A model generated the notes under the pieces. That model saw only the letters and a list, made by a program, of their open reading frames with translations. It searched no databases and was not told the DNA's origin. Shown in pieces: positions 5,257 through 5,499 of a stretch of 5,499 nt of DNA. Each line of letters starts with the position of its first letter. The stretch's first letter is position 1. Source of the DNA: a bacterium (GTDB lineage Bacteria > Bacillota_I > Bacilli_A > RF39 > UBA660); contig SFTR01000071.1 in assembly GCA_004560915.1 (NCBI GenBank), forward strand, positions 1-5,499. Reading direction: 5' to 3'. The translations under genes were made by a program, and so were the position numbers.

Positions 5257-5499
5257 CTAAAACTTTTTTATCATATACATTAAAAGCTGAATCGGTATAG
5301 TAATAATACCAAAAAATAAATATAGCTCAGTATAAAATAATACTTTTAATATAACACTCTTAGGAAAAGCAATTTTACCTAATATTACTAAAAAGAATGC
5401 AATACCTAAATATGTAAATAATGAGCCAAGAGAAGTATAGTTAAAAAATCCATACACTATAACTCCAGCACTTAAAAACATTATTATGATTGAAGTTAG
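5257..5499 (-). CDS. Membrane protein, paralogue of the downstream zinc-ribbon protein (5' end outside window)
   Basis: An ATG at 5481 gives 74 residues, but the frame stays open to the window edge (six more codons, LTSIII, continuing the first hydrophobic helix) and no ribosome binding site precedes that ATG. The true start is therefore probably outside the window. The visible part has about three membrane segments. It aligns with the downstream protein: KIAFPKSVILKVL matches NILFPQSKLLRGI, and ELYLFFGIITIPI matches ELIIVYGIITLPF, with an FNYTS/FTNSD match in the first loop. By analogy the missing N-terminus may also hold a zinc ribbon, which is inference. The TAG stop lies 12 bases before the next start. 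Confidence 0.7.
   Translation of the reverse strand, partial: LTSIIIMFLSAGVIVYGFFNYTSLGSLFTYLGIAFFLVILGKIAFPKSVILKVLFYTELYLFFGIITIPIQLLMYMIKKF

Overview
The window is very AT-rich. Every gene I can support lies on the minus strand, and the genes are small and tightly packed, with strong AGGAGG-type ribosome binding sites. Tryptophan is encoded by TGG and TGA does not appear as a sense codon, so this is not a code-4 Mycoplasma. AT content, codon use and protein families fit a low-GC Firmicutes lineage, possibly a gut-associated Bacilli, Erysipelotrichia or RF39-like bacterium. That assignment is inference; there is no rRNA or marker gene here.

Read in the direction of transcription (high to low coordinates), the layout is as follows. 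(1) 5499-4849: two consecutive small membrane proteins that are paralogues of each other. The second has an N-terminal zinc ribbon; the first is cut by the window edge. A terminator follows. (2) 4848-4391: a gap holding a decayed gene (4757-4523, probably the N-terminal part of an HNH-endonuclease-family protein, with a frameshift and a TGA stop), a weak hairpin and the next promoter. (3) 4390-3704: a two-gene unit of an unknown 113-residue protein and a short pyrophosphatase-fold protein, closed by a terminator. (4) 3591-1939: a monocistronic gene for a membrane-anchored, extracellular multidomain protein (Big2-like domain, InlB/Flg_new-like repeat, SASA-type SGNH carbohydrate esterase), ending in a terminator whose stem overlaps its stop codon. 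(5) 1821-733: a monocistronic cytoplasmic protein with a transglutaminase-like core, driven by a near-consensus promoter and again ending in a stop-overlapping terminator. (6) 692-1: a 67-residue protein translationally coupled to a DUF2130 protein that runs off the left edge.

These are mostly independent housekeeping or accessory cassettes rather than one pathway. The esterase probably works outside the cell on acetylated glycans; the other genes are intracellular or in the membrane. I did not find a convincing new multi-gene system. The points most worth following are the altered catalytic residues in the transglutaminase-like protein and the esterase, the small protein coupled to DUF2130, and the paralogous membrane pair.
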